Origin: Pedobacter steynii
GTDB taxonomy: Bacteria; Bacteroidota; Bacteroidia; Sphingobacteriales; Sphingobacteriaceae
Reading direction: 5' to 3'
DNA length: 64,000 nucleotides
NCBI RefSeq assembly: GCF_900103665.1
Contig: NZ_FNGY01000005.1
Span: forward strand, 466,641 to 530,640
Shown: piece by piece, positions 43,508 through 51,764 of the stretch
Layout of the letters: each line of letters begins with the position of its first letter
How positions within the stretch are numbered: the first letter of the stretch is position 1
Translations under genes and position numbers: made by a program
The notes under the pieces: generated by a model
Told to the model about the DNA's origin: nothing
What the model saw: the letters and a program-made list of their open reading frames with translations, nothing else
Databases searched by the model: none

Positions 43508-44233
43508 ATGGGAAGAGCATTTGAATTTAGAAAAGAGCGAAAATTTAAGCGTTGGGCTAAAATGGCGGTTCAATTTACCAGGATAGGTAAAGAGATTGTA
43601 ATGGCCGTTAAAGATGGTGGTCCTTCACCAGATACAAACTCCCGCTTACGTACCGCGATCCAGAATTCGAAGGCAGTAAATATGCCTAAGGATAGGGTGG
43701 ATGCTGCCATTAAAAGAGCATCGAATAAGGATGAAAACGGTTATGAAGAGTTTGTTTACGAAGGTTATGCACAACATGGTGTAGCCATTCTGATCGAAAC
43801 AGCTACAGATAATACCAACAGAACTGTGGCGAATGTGCGCAGTTACTTCAATAAAACAGGTGGTACTTTAGGTAAAACAGGATCTCTGGATTTTATTTTC
43901 AGCCGCAAATCTATCTTTCGTTTCTTACCTGGAGAAAAAGACCTGGAAGAACTGGAATTTGAATTGATTGATGCCGGTTTAGAAGAATTGTACCTGGAAG
44001 CAGATGAAGAAGGAAACGACATTGCAGTAGTACAAACTGCTTTTGAAGACTTCGGAAAAATGCAGAAGGCTTTAGAAGATACAGGTCTGGAAATGAAAAG
44101 TGCAAAATTAGAGCGCATCTCTCAGTCTACTACTCCTATTACAGAAGAGCAGGCAGTAGATGTATTTAAATTAATTGATAAACTGGAAGAGGACGATGAT
44201 GTTCAGGCTGTTTATCACAATATGGCAGACTAG
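43508..44233 (+). CDS. YebC/PmpR family protein
   Basis: YebC/TACO1 family protein, 241 residues; members act as transcription regulators or as translation factors that relieve ribosome stalling. Seen: the N-terminal MGRAFEFRKERKFKRWAKMA (a Bacteroidota variant of the usual GHSKW start), DTNSRLRTAIQNSKAVNMPKD, and the acidic C-terminal domain ending KLEEDDDVQAVYHNM. The stop codon lies immediately next to the stop of the convergent esterase gene. Confidence 0.92.
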   Translation: MGRAFEFRKERKFKRWAKMAVQFTRIGKEIVMAVKDGGPSPDTNSRLRTAIQNSKAVNMPKDRVDAAIKRASNKDENGYEEFVYEGYAQHGVAILIETATDNTNRTVANVRSYFNKTGGTLGKTGSLDFIFSRKSIFRFLPGEKDLEELEFELIDAGLEELYLEADEEGNDIAVVQTAFEDFGKMQKALEDTGLEMKSAKLERISQSTTPITEEQAVDVFKLIDKLEEDDDVQAVYHNMAD

Positions 44234-45025
44234 CTAACGCTGGTTCTGATTAGAAAATAACCAGGGCAATAGTTTGGGATCTGCAAATGCAGTGTCCCAA
44301 CTGTTGTGATTGGCATTAGGATACAAAGTAAGCTTCGGTACCTTCCCTAAAACCTTAAGCTGATCCGCAATGATGGTAGAATGAACTACCGGTACCACAT
44401 CATCTTTCTCCCCATGAAAGATCCAGAGGGGAACATCTTTGTATTTCTGAACATTTGCTACGTTATCACCTCCGCAGATGGCAAAAGCTGCTGCAAAAAG
44501 TTTCTTTTTTCGTCTCAATAACTCATAAGTTCCCATTGCACCCATTGATAAACCCGCAATATATACGCGCTTTTGGTCTACAAAAGGTTTATCCAGGAAG
44601 TTATCAATCATGCCCAATAAGGCATGCATGGCCTTGGTTGGCTTTCCTCTTTTTTGAAAATTAAAGGAACGTTTGCCTTGTGGATCTGTACCGAATTCTA
44701 CGTTTGCCCAAAAGCTATTTTCTGCACATTGTGGAAAAACGATAATGGCAGGGAACTGTTTACGGACGTCCTCTTTAAGGAATAGTTTTGCACCATGTGT
44801 CAATTGCTTCTGATTGTCATTGCCTCTTTCTCCGCTTCCATGTAAAAAGAACAGGATGGGGTATTGTTTGGTAGCATCAAAATTCTGAGGAAACAAGATG
44901 CGGTAGTAAATGCTGTCTTTTCCTTTAATAAAGCTTCCTTTATCAAATTTTTTCAAATCCTGGGCTTTAGTACCCATGCCACAGATGAGCAGTAACATCG
45001 AAATAATTATTGTAGGGCGGTTCAT
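44234..45025 (-). CDS. exported alpha/beta-hydrolase (esterase/prolyl-oligopeptidase-like)
   Basis: Exported serine hydrolase of 263 residues with a signal peptide (MNRPTIIISMLLLICGMGTKAQ). Seen: the oxyanion region FFLHGSGERGNDN, the nucleophile elbow GLSMGAMGTYE, the Asp in GEKDDVVPVVHS, and the catalytic His in NANHNSWDTAF. It resembles the dienelactone/PHB-depolymerase-like peptidases found near PULs. It may remove acyl groups from glycans (inference). Its promoter box sits so close to the ATG that the mRNA may be leaderless. Confidence 0.87.
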   Translation of the reverse strand: MNRPTIIISMLLLICGMGTKAQDLKKFDKGSFIKGKDSIYYRILFPQNFDATKQYPILFFLHGSGERGNDNQKQLTHGAKLFLKEDVRKQFPAIIVFPQCAENSFWANVEFGTDPQGKRSFNFQKRGKPTKAMHALLGMIDNFLDKPFVDQKRVYIAGLSMGAMGTYELLRRKKKLFAAAFAICGGDNVANVQKYKDVPLWIFHGEKDDVVPVVHSTIIADQLKVLGKVPKLTLYPNANHNSWDTAFADPKLLPWLFSNQNQR

Positions 45026-45029
45026 TTCC

Positions 45030-45037
45030 CAAAATTA
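45030..45037 (-). promoter_or_regulatory. -7 box TAATTTTG of the esterase gene
   Basis: Exact TAnnTTTG box ending only 5 bases before the ATG, so transcription would begin at or next to the A of the start codon. Confidence 0.5.
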
Positions 45038-45055
45038 AACAATTTAAGAATCATT

Positions 45056-45099
45056 TAAAAAAAATAAACCCTGACGGCATTTCTGCGGCCAGGGTTTAT
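45056..45099 (-). terminator. terminator of the PUL operon (after GH3)
   Basis: Stem ATAAACCCTG/CAGGGTTTAT (45064-45073 with 45090-45099) followed on the minus strand by eight Ts, 16 bases past the GH3 stop. Confidence 0.9.
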
Positions 45100-45114
45100 A
45101 TGGAGTAGAAAGAA

Positions 45115-47418
45115 CTAAAGCGTCAGCTGGAAGGAAGCTTCCGAATTATCTCTGGAGTTTGTTCCCACGAATATTTTAAAATCACCAGGCTCGGCAACAA
45201 ATTTCAAATCTGCATTATAGAATTTCAGGTCCTCTACAGAGATTTTGAAACTGATGTTTTTGCTTTCTCCGGACTTTAAATTGATCTTTTGAAAACCTTT
45301 TAATTCTTTAACCGGGCGGGTAATGCTACCTGCCAGGTCTCTGATGTACATTTGAACGACTTCTTTACCCTCTACTGTACCTGTGTTTTTAACGGTGATG
45401 GTTGCGGTAATGGTTTCGCCAGCTTTAAACTTAGTCTTGCTCAGTTTAAGATTGCTGTAGTCGAAAGTACTGTAGCTCAGGCCATATCCGAAAGGATATA
45501 AAGGCTCATTGCTCACATCCAGGTAATTGGAGCGGAATTTCGAGAACCATTTCCCTTCTTCTAAAGGACGACCAGTGCTTTTTTGGCTATAATAAAGTGG
45601 AATCTGACCCACATTTTGCGGGAAAGTAGCGGTTAGTTTTCCGGATGGGTTTACTTTTCCAAACAAAACGTCCGAAATGGCATTTGCTGCTTCTGTACCG
45701 CCAAACCAGACATTTAAGATGGCAGGAACATTTTCATCCTCCCATTTCAGTGTTAATGGTCTTCCGGTGAACAATACCAGCACTACCGGTTTTCCAGTTT
45801 TTAGCAGGGCTTGCAATAATCTTTTTTGAGGCTCAGGAATGTCAAGGTTGGTACGGCTGGAGCTTTCTCCACTCATCTCAGAACTCTCGCCAAGCGCGGC
45901 AACAACGACATCAGATTTTTGAGCAGTTGCGACTGCTTCATTGATCATTTCTTCTTCGCTGCGGTTATCTCTCGGAATATCACGACCAAACATCGTGGCT
46001 CTTTTCTGATATTCAGGGTCTGTTAATAAATTGGCACCCATGCTGTGCAGGATTTTAAGATCGGTGCCTGCATTGGCTTTTAGTCCTTCCAAAAGAGAAA
46101 TGGTGTTTTTTAAATCACTGTTTACGCTCCATGTTCCCGGCATGTTGCTTCCGGTATTTGCCAATGGACCAATCAGGGCTACAGTACCAGCTTTCTTAAG
46201 TGGCAGGATTTGTCCCTGATTTTTTAACAATACAAAACTTTGAGCAGCCGTTTCACGGGCTGCTTTCAGGTGTTCCGGAGTCAGGATTTCATTCTTAGCA
46301 CGTTCTTCACTGCAGTAACGGAAAGGGTCTTCAAATAAACCCAGTTTGTATTTCGCTTCCAGTACCAGTCTGCAGGCATTGGTGATTTGTTGTTCCTTAA
46401 CTTTTCCTTCCTGAACTGATTTTTTCAGGGTGGTTAAGAATCCTTCACCTACCATGTCCATTTCTACTCCTGCATTGATGGAAAGGGCAGAAACGGCCTG
46501 TAAGTCGCCTAATCCATGATCGATCAACTCATTTACAGCGGTATAATCGGTAACTACAAATCCGTCAAATCCCCATTGCTTACGCAATAAGTCGGTCATT
46601 AACCATTTGTTGGCGGTAGCAGGAACCCCGTTGATGTCGTTGAAAGAGGTCATCACACTTCCTGCTCCTGCATCAACTGCTGCTTTATAAGGAGGTAAAT
46701 ATTCATTATACATTCTGTGGAGACTCATATCCGTAGTATTGTAATCTCTTCCCGACTCGGCAGCACCATATAAGGCGAAGTGTTTTACGCAAGCCATCAT
46801 GGTATTGTATTTAGACAAATCATCGCCCTGATATCCTTTAACCATTGCTTTCGCGATTTCTGAACCGAGGTAAGTATCTTCTCCTGATCCTTCAGAAATC
46901 CTGCCCCAACGTGGATCTCTGGAAATGTCTACCATAGGGGAGAAGGTCCAGTTTAAACCATCAGCAGTTGCTTCAATAGCAGCAATTCTGGCTGTTTTCT
47001 CGATGAGTGCCATATCCCAGGTGCAGGACAAGGCCAAAGGAATCGGGAAAGTAGTTTTATAGCCATGAATCACATCCTGACCAAAGATGATCGGGATTTT
47101 TAAACGGGTCTGATTCACCGCGATTTCCTGTGCTTTACGGATTCTGGCAGGGGTGGTCAGGGAGAAAATTCCTCCTACCTGTCCGTTTTTTATTTTGCTT
47201 TCTACGCCTGTACTCACTACAGAGCCAGTGGTTGCTTCTCCGCCAGTCAGCAGGTTGAGCTGTCCGATTTTTTCCTCCAGCGTCATTTTTGACAGGAGGT
47301 TTTTAATAAAGGTATTCATCTTTTGATCGGCCGCTGTTACCGCTTTCTTTTGTTGTGCAAAGCCGGAGCTCAGACTAAAAAGGGCGGCCAGAAAAAATAA
47401 GTAAGTCGCTTTTCTCAT
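45115..47418 (-). CDS. bglX: exported beta-glucosidase (GH3, BglX-like)
   Basis: Cleaves terminal beta-glucosyl units in the periplasm; 767 residues with a signal peptide (MRKATYLFFLAALFSLSSGFAQ). GH3 layout: a TIM barrel with the KHF motif (212-214) and nucleophile Asp291 in GFVVTDYTAV, an alpha/beta sandwich with the acid/base region GESSEMSGESSSRTN, and a C-terminal fibronectin III-like domain. GH3 enzymes in loci with GH144 act on sophoro-oligosaccharides in related bacteria. Last gene of the PUL. Confidence 0.93.
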   Translation of the reverse strand: MRKATYLFFLAALFSLSSGFAQQKKAVTAADQKMNTFIKNLLSKMTLEEKIGQLNLLTGGEATTGSVVSTGVESKIKNGQVGGIFSLTTPARIRKAQEIAVNQTRLKIPIIFGQDVIHGYKTTFPIPLALSCTWDMALIEKTARIAAIEATADGLNWTFSPMVDISRDPRWGRISEGSGEDTYLGSEIAKAMVKGYQGDDLSKYNTMMACVKHFALYGAAESGRDYNTTDMSLHRMYNEYLPPYKAAVDAGAGSVMTSFNDINGVPATANKWLMTDLLRKQWGFDGFVVTDYTAVNELIDHGLGDLQAVSALSINAGVEMDMVGEGFLTTLKKSVQEGKVKEQQITNACRLVLEAKYKLGLFEDPFRYCSEERAKNEILTPEHLKAARETAAQSFVLLKNQGQILPLKKAGTVALIGPLANTGSNMPGTWSVNSDLKNTISLLEGLKANAGTDLKILHSMGANLLTDPEYQKRATMFGRDIPRDNRSEEEMINEAVATAQKSDVVVAALGESSEMSGESSSRTNLDIPEPQKRLLQALLKTGKPVVLVLFTGRPLTLKWEDENVPAILNVWFGGTEAANAISDVLFGKVNPSGKLTATFPQNVGQIPLYYSQKSTGRPLEEGKWFSKFRSNYLDVSNEPLYPFGYGLSYSTFDYSNLKLSKTKFKAGETITATITVKNTGTVEGKEVVQMYIRDLAGSITRPVKELKGFQKINLKSGESKNISFKISVEDLKFYNADLKFVAEPGDFKIFVGTNSRDNSEASFQLTL

Positions 47419-47443
47419 TATATGTTGTTTTTATGTGTGTTCG

Positions 47444-48100
47444 TTATTTAATCAGGTGAGGGGTTATGGCTTTGATCCAGATGGCATAACCTTCCTGGTT
47501 CATGTGGAGCATATCTTCCAGAAAAAGCTCTGGGCGGACTGCATTGTTTTTTAACATTTTGCTGTTTACATCCAGGAACTGGGCATTTTTATAATGACTT
47601 AGGTATTCCTTAATCAGGGTATTGGTATGCGTGTTTGTTGCGGAAAATTTAGTTCTGGAAGGGCTGTTTTTTATGGAGAGATACAACACCGGAACATCTG
47701 GAAATTTATTTCTGATGCTGGTAAAGAAGCTGGAAAATCTGTTTAGGGTTTCCAATGCACTGACACCGTCTACGGCAATGTCATTCTCTCCGCTATAGAT
47801 TACCACTTGGCGGGGCTGATAAGGATACACCAGGTCGGCCACATAATAGTTGGCCTGGGTCAGGGTAGAACCACCGAAACCTCTGTTGATGGCATGGTAA
47901 TCTTTAAAGACTGTTTCCAGGCCTTTCCATTTCTCAAATGAAGAACTACCTACAAACAGGATCCCATTTTTTTGAGGGATAGTAATGCTGTCTTTGTGTT
48001 TGAATTCCTGGATTTCTTTCCAGAAGGCTGGTTTTTCCTGAGCTAGTGTTGTTCCGCAGCTAATGCTCAATAAAACCAGGAAATAATAAAATCGCTTCAT
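47444..48100 (-). CDS. exported SGNH/GDSL hydrolase
   Basis: Predicted carbohydrate esterase of the SGNH fold, 218 residues. Signal peptide MKRFYYFLVLLSISCGTTLAQ. The blocks are seen as GSSSFEKW (block I), GFGGST (II), YSGENDIAV (III, Asn) and DMLHMNQEGY (V, Asp and His). The frame is open 64 codons further up, inside the GH43 gene; the ATG at 48100 with the signal peptide is the right start. It is 7 bases after GH43 and within the PUL, so deacetylation of the glycan target is likely (inference). Confidence 0.87.
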   Translation of the reverse strand: MKRFYYFLVLLSISCGTTLAQEKPAFWKEIQEFKHKDSITIPQKNGILFVGSSSFEKWKGLETVFKDYHAINRGFGGSTLTQANYYVADLVYPYQPRQVVIYSGENDIAVDGVSALETLNRFSSFFTSIRNKFPDVPVLYLSIKNSPSRTKFSATNTHTNTLIKEYLSHYKNAQFLDVNSKMLKNNAVRPELFLEDMLHMNQEGYAIWIKAITPHLIK

Positions 48101-48107
48101 TTTTTGT

Positions 48108-49859
48108 TTAGTTAATCGCCTGCACTTTTGTTCTTTCGGAAAGGCCACTTTCATTAATGGCCTCGATACTGAAATAATAAGTTTTTTCCTTATCCATTCC
48201 TTTAAACCAATATTCGTTTGCATTGTGAACCATAATGCAGTTGTATAATTTGTCCGGGTCTGTTCCCAGATAGATGTTGTAGGCATAGGCATCGTTTGAC
48301 ATTTGCCATCTGATCCATGCGCTGCGTTTGTCTTTTTCCGTTCTCAGGATGATAAAATCTTTAACCATTTCCGGTTTGGAGAGGTTGCTGTTTCCGAAGA
48401 CCCTGAGTCCGCTGATGGCAAATTTTCCGGTTGGCATGTGGATGTTTTCCAGTTTGATGAACCTGGCTTTGATGGGTTTTTCCAGTTCGACATAATCATG
48501 TGGCACATCTTTTTTATTCTTGCTTTTATCTGCCAGGATTTTCCAGCTGCGTCCATCCACAGAATACCAGAGTTTATACTGATGGTATGTGCTTTGTTGT
48601 TTCCCTAAAAAGGCAGCATCCTGATCCGCATAATTAATTTGTACCGCATTGACAGTAGAAAGGGTACCGAGGTCAGACTGGATCCATTCTCCTCTTTGAT
48701 CAGAAGCGGCACTCCAATAGGTTCTGATGCTTTCGTCGACTGCATTATTGGCATTATAATTTCCCGAAGTGGAAGACACACTTACGGGTTTATTGTAGTT
48801 GAGTAACATCCATCCGGTGAAGCCGCTTTTTAAATGATTTGTGGCTTTATTAGGAAGGTAATGAGGATAATCTCCAAAAGCAGCATCCATATACATCACA
48901 TCGTCTTTATCGAAGCCTGCCGGCCAGATGCCAATACGTCTTTCAAAATTGTTTTTAATGCCCAGTACCATCGTTGAAACATGCCAGTAATTTTTCCAGT
49001 TGTCCTGGAAAGTAGCCCCATGTCCGGCACCACGGGCAAAGCCCCCGGGTTTATAAGAGAAGGGGAGCGACTGATGTTCGAATGGTCCGAGTGGTGTTTT
49101 TCCAATTGCTACGCCATCGGCATAACCGCTGAATTCAGTGGCAGGCGCACCGTATTGAAGGTAATATTTGCCATTGTGTTTGGTCATCCAGGCACCTTCC
49201 ATAAAAGGATCGAGAAAAGTATTGTCCAGATTTTCTCCGAAGCGTTGCCAGCCATAGCGGTCCGGATTCAGGAGTAGCAGTTCTTTTCTTGTTCCTATGG
49301 GCTGGAAAGTTTTTCTATTGAGTTCTACACCATAGAGCGGATAGACATTACTGCTGCCATTGTACATATATAGTTTTCCGTCGTCATCTACAAAATGTGC
49401 AGGATCCCATCCGCCAATTTCAAATTCATGAACTACCTCTTTCCAATCATTGCCCTTAGGGTTGGTGCTCATCCAGATGGGAAAGTTGCGGGAATAGGTG
49501 GAACCGAAAACAAGCATGGTATCACCTTGTATCCACACAGAAGGGGCACATAAATCGTCGTATACTTTGTGTTCCGGTCTTAAAAATGATTTGGAGACAA
49601 AAGTCCAGTTGTTCAGGTCCGGGCTCCACCAATAGCCCCATTGGTTAGTGGAAAACAAATAGTAATCGCCTTTATAATTGACAATTACCGGATCAGCCGT
49701 GGCCCTGTGTTTTCCCTGAGTGGCAAAATTTGGGATAGGGGTATATCCATAATCCAGGTTAACCGGATTACAATAGGTGAATTGTTTTTGCTGTGCAAAT
49801 GCCACGATGCTTTGCAGGAAGCAAAATATGAAAATCGTTAAGTGTTTTCTATTAGACAT
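48108..49859 (-). CDS. exported GH43 family glycosidase with F5/8-type C domain
   Basis: Five-bladed beta-propeller glycosidase, 583 residues with a signal peptide (LTIFIFCFLQSIVAFAQ). The catalytic base Asp is in RATADPVIVNYKGDYYLFST, followed by CAPSVW and GGWDPAHFVDDDGKLYMYNG. A C-terminal discoidin (F5/8 C) sugar-binding domain lies at about residues 350-485 (VSVSSTSGNYNANNAVDES), then a fibronectin-like end. GH43 enzymes act mainly on arabinose, xylose or galactose linkages, so its presence complicates a pure beta-glucan assignment for the PUL. Confidence 0.86.
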   Translation of the reverse strand: MSNRKHLTIFIFCFLQSIVAFAQQKQFTYCNPVNLDYGYTPIPNFATQGKHRATADPVIVNYKGDYYLFSTNQWGYWWSPDLNNWTFVSKSFLRPEHKVYDDLCAPSVWIQGDTMLVFGSTYSRNFPIWMSTNPKGNDWKEVVHEFEIGGWDPAHFVDDDGKLYMYNGSSNVYPLYGVELNRKTFQPIGTRKELLLLNPDRYGWQRFGENLDNTFLDPFMEGAWMTKHNGKYYLQYGAPATEFSGYADGVAIGKTPLGPFEHQSLPFSYKPGGFARGAGHGATFQDNWKNYWHVSTMVLGIKNNFERRIGIWPAGFDKDDVMYMDAAFGDYPHYLPNKATNHLKSGFTGWMLLNYNKPVSVSSTSGNYNANNAVDESIRTYWSAASDQRGEWIQSDLGTLSTVNAVQINYADQDAAFLGKQQSTYHQYKLWYSVDGRSWKILADKSKNKKDVPHDYVELEKPIKARFIKLENIHMPTGKFAISGLRVFGNSNLSKPEMVKDFIILRTEKDKRSAWIRWQMSNDAYAYNIYLGTDPDKLYNCIMVHNANEYWFKGMDKEKTYYFSIEAINESGLSERTKVQAIN

Positions 49860-49892
49860 TATCAATGAGTTAAATGTTTAGCCAGTACCATT

Positions 49893-50330
49893 TTAGTTGA
49901 AGATTTTTATTTGCGCACAGCTTGGACATGCAAGTGCCATTCCGTTCGCAACCAGTCCGGTGACCTTGGTTTTGTGTTCCCAATAGATCCACATGTCGTG
50001 CGCCCCTCCGGTAGAAGATAAGCTGACATTATAGATGTCATTGTTTGCCGGCAGATACCCCAGCGCGATTGGGTTGTTGGTATTTGGCGGAAGATAATAA
50101 GAAACATAACCTCCGGAGGTTGTGTTCCATAATTGTACATAAACGCCGTCGATGGTACTGTTCGTAGCCATCAATGGAATTTGTGCCTGTATTTTCTTAA
50201 CCTTTGTTTCTGAATTTATAGTTGTTTTTAAAGGGGTGTTTTTATTGCTTTTTGCAAAAGAGTTATTGGATGGACTTAAGAGTACAACGGTTAATAAGAG
50301 AGCTGTTAAAGCGGTGAGGGTTCTTTTCAT
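49893..50330 (-). CDS. small secreted protein of unknown function in the PUL
   Basis: I do not recognise this 145-residue protein. It has a signal peptide (MKRTLTALTALLLTVVLLSP...SFA) and a short basic linker. It then forms a compact beta-rich domain (DGVYVQLWNTTSGGYVSYYLP, AHDMWIYWEHKTKVTG) rich in Tyr/Trp, as in carbohydrate-binding folds. It ends ALACPSCAQIKIFN with a CxxC pair. It lies between the GH144-like and GH43 genes on the same strand, so it is probably expressed with them. A glycan-binding role is inferred from context only. Confidence 0.7.
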   Translation of the reverse strand: MKRTLTALTALLLTVVLLSPSNNSFAKSNKNTPLKTTINSETKVKKIQAQIPLMATNSTIDGVYVQLWNTTSGGYVSYYLPPNTNNPIALGYLPANNDIYNVSLSSTGGAHDMWIYWEHKTKVTGLVANGMALACPSCAQIKIFN

Positions 50331-50402
50331 AATTTTAGATTTAAAGTTTAATGGATATGATATGGCTAAACATTTATAAATTGAATCCCCCGATTCTATA
50401 AA

Positions 50403-51752
50403 TTACTTAATTGCAGGCGTGCTAAAGCCTAGTTTTGTTAATCCCTTTTGTACGTCCGGGCTGCTCATGAATAATTTCCACAATAAGCCGGTCCGGTAGT
50501 TTTCAATCATGACAATGATCGGTCCCTGATCAATGGCGAGGTGAGATTTGGCCACCCAATTGTGCTGTTCGCTAAAAGCATCAGCAAAGCCATATTCTGT
50601 CCAGAGCTGATCACCCATGTCTTCGTAAAAATGTCTTAAAGCCTGCATGGAATATTCCGGTGTGTAAGGAAATGCGGATAAAGCTGCGGTAGGTGTGATG
50701 ACCCCCAAATCTTCCGCAGGAGAATGAGCCGCATAACCCTGCCAGCTATCGCTAGCCGTTAAACCCCAGCTTTTTGCACTATATCCTTTGTAGTTTTTAG
50801 GATTTTCGATGCAATAAGCCCTGTTGATCAGGGTATGATTTTTATTTTGTTCCCAATAGTCTGCGTATTTATCTTTTAATCCTCTTGGATCTAGTCCGAG
50901 ATAAGAATAATGAGAGAAGAACAATGGGCCACCTCCATCAAAACCTAAGGGAAGCGTGATGTTATTGAATTTTTTGCCGTTGAAGAAGGTATTGCTCATG
51001 GCCCATCCTTCGTCGTATACTTTTTTATCAATGGCGTATTTAGGTGCAGATGCAGCAAGGACATAGGTCATCAGGCATTCGTTGTATCCCTTGATCTGGT
51101 GGTTCATGCTCCAGCCATTGTTCGGGCTCCAGTGCCAGTAAAGCACATTCTGGTTTTGAGTGAACCAATTCCATTCGATGCCTTCCCACATCCATAATAT
51201 TTTATTTCTGATGTCTCTTTCGGTGGCATTGTCGACGGTATAGTATTGACGCGCTGTTAGCAATCCCTGAAAGAGAAAAGAAGTTTCTACGATATCGGCA
51301 CCATCGTCTTTAGGACTGAAGCGGATGGTTTTTCCGGTTTCGCCATTTAGCCAATGTGGGAATGCGCCATGAAACATATCGGCTTTCCAAAGGAAGTCTA
51401 CGATCTTTTTTGTTCTGGCTGCTGCCTGTTCCCGGGTAATAAATTTACGTTCTGAAGCCACAATGGTGGCCATGATGCCAAAACCGGTTCCTCCGGTGGT
51501 TACGACTTCATTTCCGTATTCAAAGGCCACATTGCTGCGCTCACGCGCCATTCCGCTTACCGGATGTGCAAAGTCCCAGAAATAACGGAAGGTTTGTTTT
51601 TGTACGAGATCCAATAACTGGTTGTCGGTTAAATTCTTTTGTATTTTTAGCTCTGGTTTGATACCTTCCGGATTTTTCTTTTGTGCGCTGACCTGCTTAA
51701 ATGAGCAAATAACGATGAGCATTAAACAGGTATGGCGTAAGTGTCTTTTCAT
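50403..51752 (-). CDS. exported glucoamylase-like protein (PF10091, GH144-type)
   Basis: Signal peptide (MKRHLRHTCLMLIVICSFKQVSAQ) and an (alpha/alpha)6 catalytic domain of the putative glucoamylase family, which contains the GH144 endo-beta-1,2-glucanases. Seen: QTFRYFWDFAHPVSGMARERS, GGTGFGIMATIVASER, FHGAFPHWLNGETG, DGADIVETSFLFQGLLTAR, and the C-terminal LAIDQGPIIVMIENYRTGLLW. The 449 residues are normal. It is a paralogue of the next gene on the strand, only 12 bases away. Activity is inferred from the family. Confidence 0.87.
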   Translation of the reverse strand: MKRHLRHTCLMLIVICSFKQVSAQKKNPEGIKPELKIQKNLTDNQLLDLVQKQTFRYFWDFAHPVSGMARERSNVAFEYGNEVVTTGGTGFGIMATIVASERKFITREQAAARTKKIVDFLWKADMFHGAFPHWLNGETGKTIRFSPKDDGADIVETSFLFQGLLTARQYYTVDNATERDIRNKILWMWEGIEWNWFTQNQNVLYWHWSPNNGWSMNHQIKGYNECLMTYVLAASAPKYAIDKKVYDEGWAMSNTFFNGKKFNNITLPLGFDGGGPLFFSHYSYLGLDPRGLKDKYADYWEQNKNHTLINRAYCIENPKNYKGYSAKSWGLTASDSWQGYAAHSPAEDLGVITPTAALSAFPYTPEYSMQALRHFYEDMGDQLWTEYGFADAFSEQHNWVAKSHLAIDQGPIIVMIENYRTGLLWKLFMSSPDVQKGLTKLGFSTPAIK

Positions 51753-51764
51753 TTTAAGTCGTTT

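Noticed and set aside
43843..44118. minus-strand ORFs inside the YebC gene
   Set aside because: Serine-rich, low-complexity shadows of the YebC frame.
48108..48292. N-terminal extension of the SGNH hydrolase
   Set aside because: The open frame lies inside the GH43 gene and precedes an obvious signal peptide, so it is a shadow.
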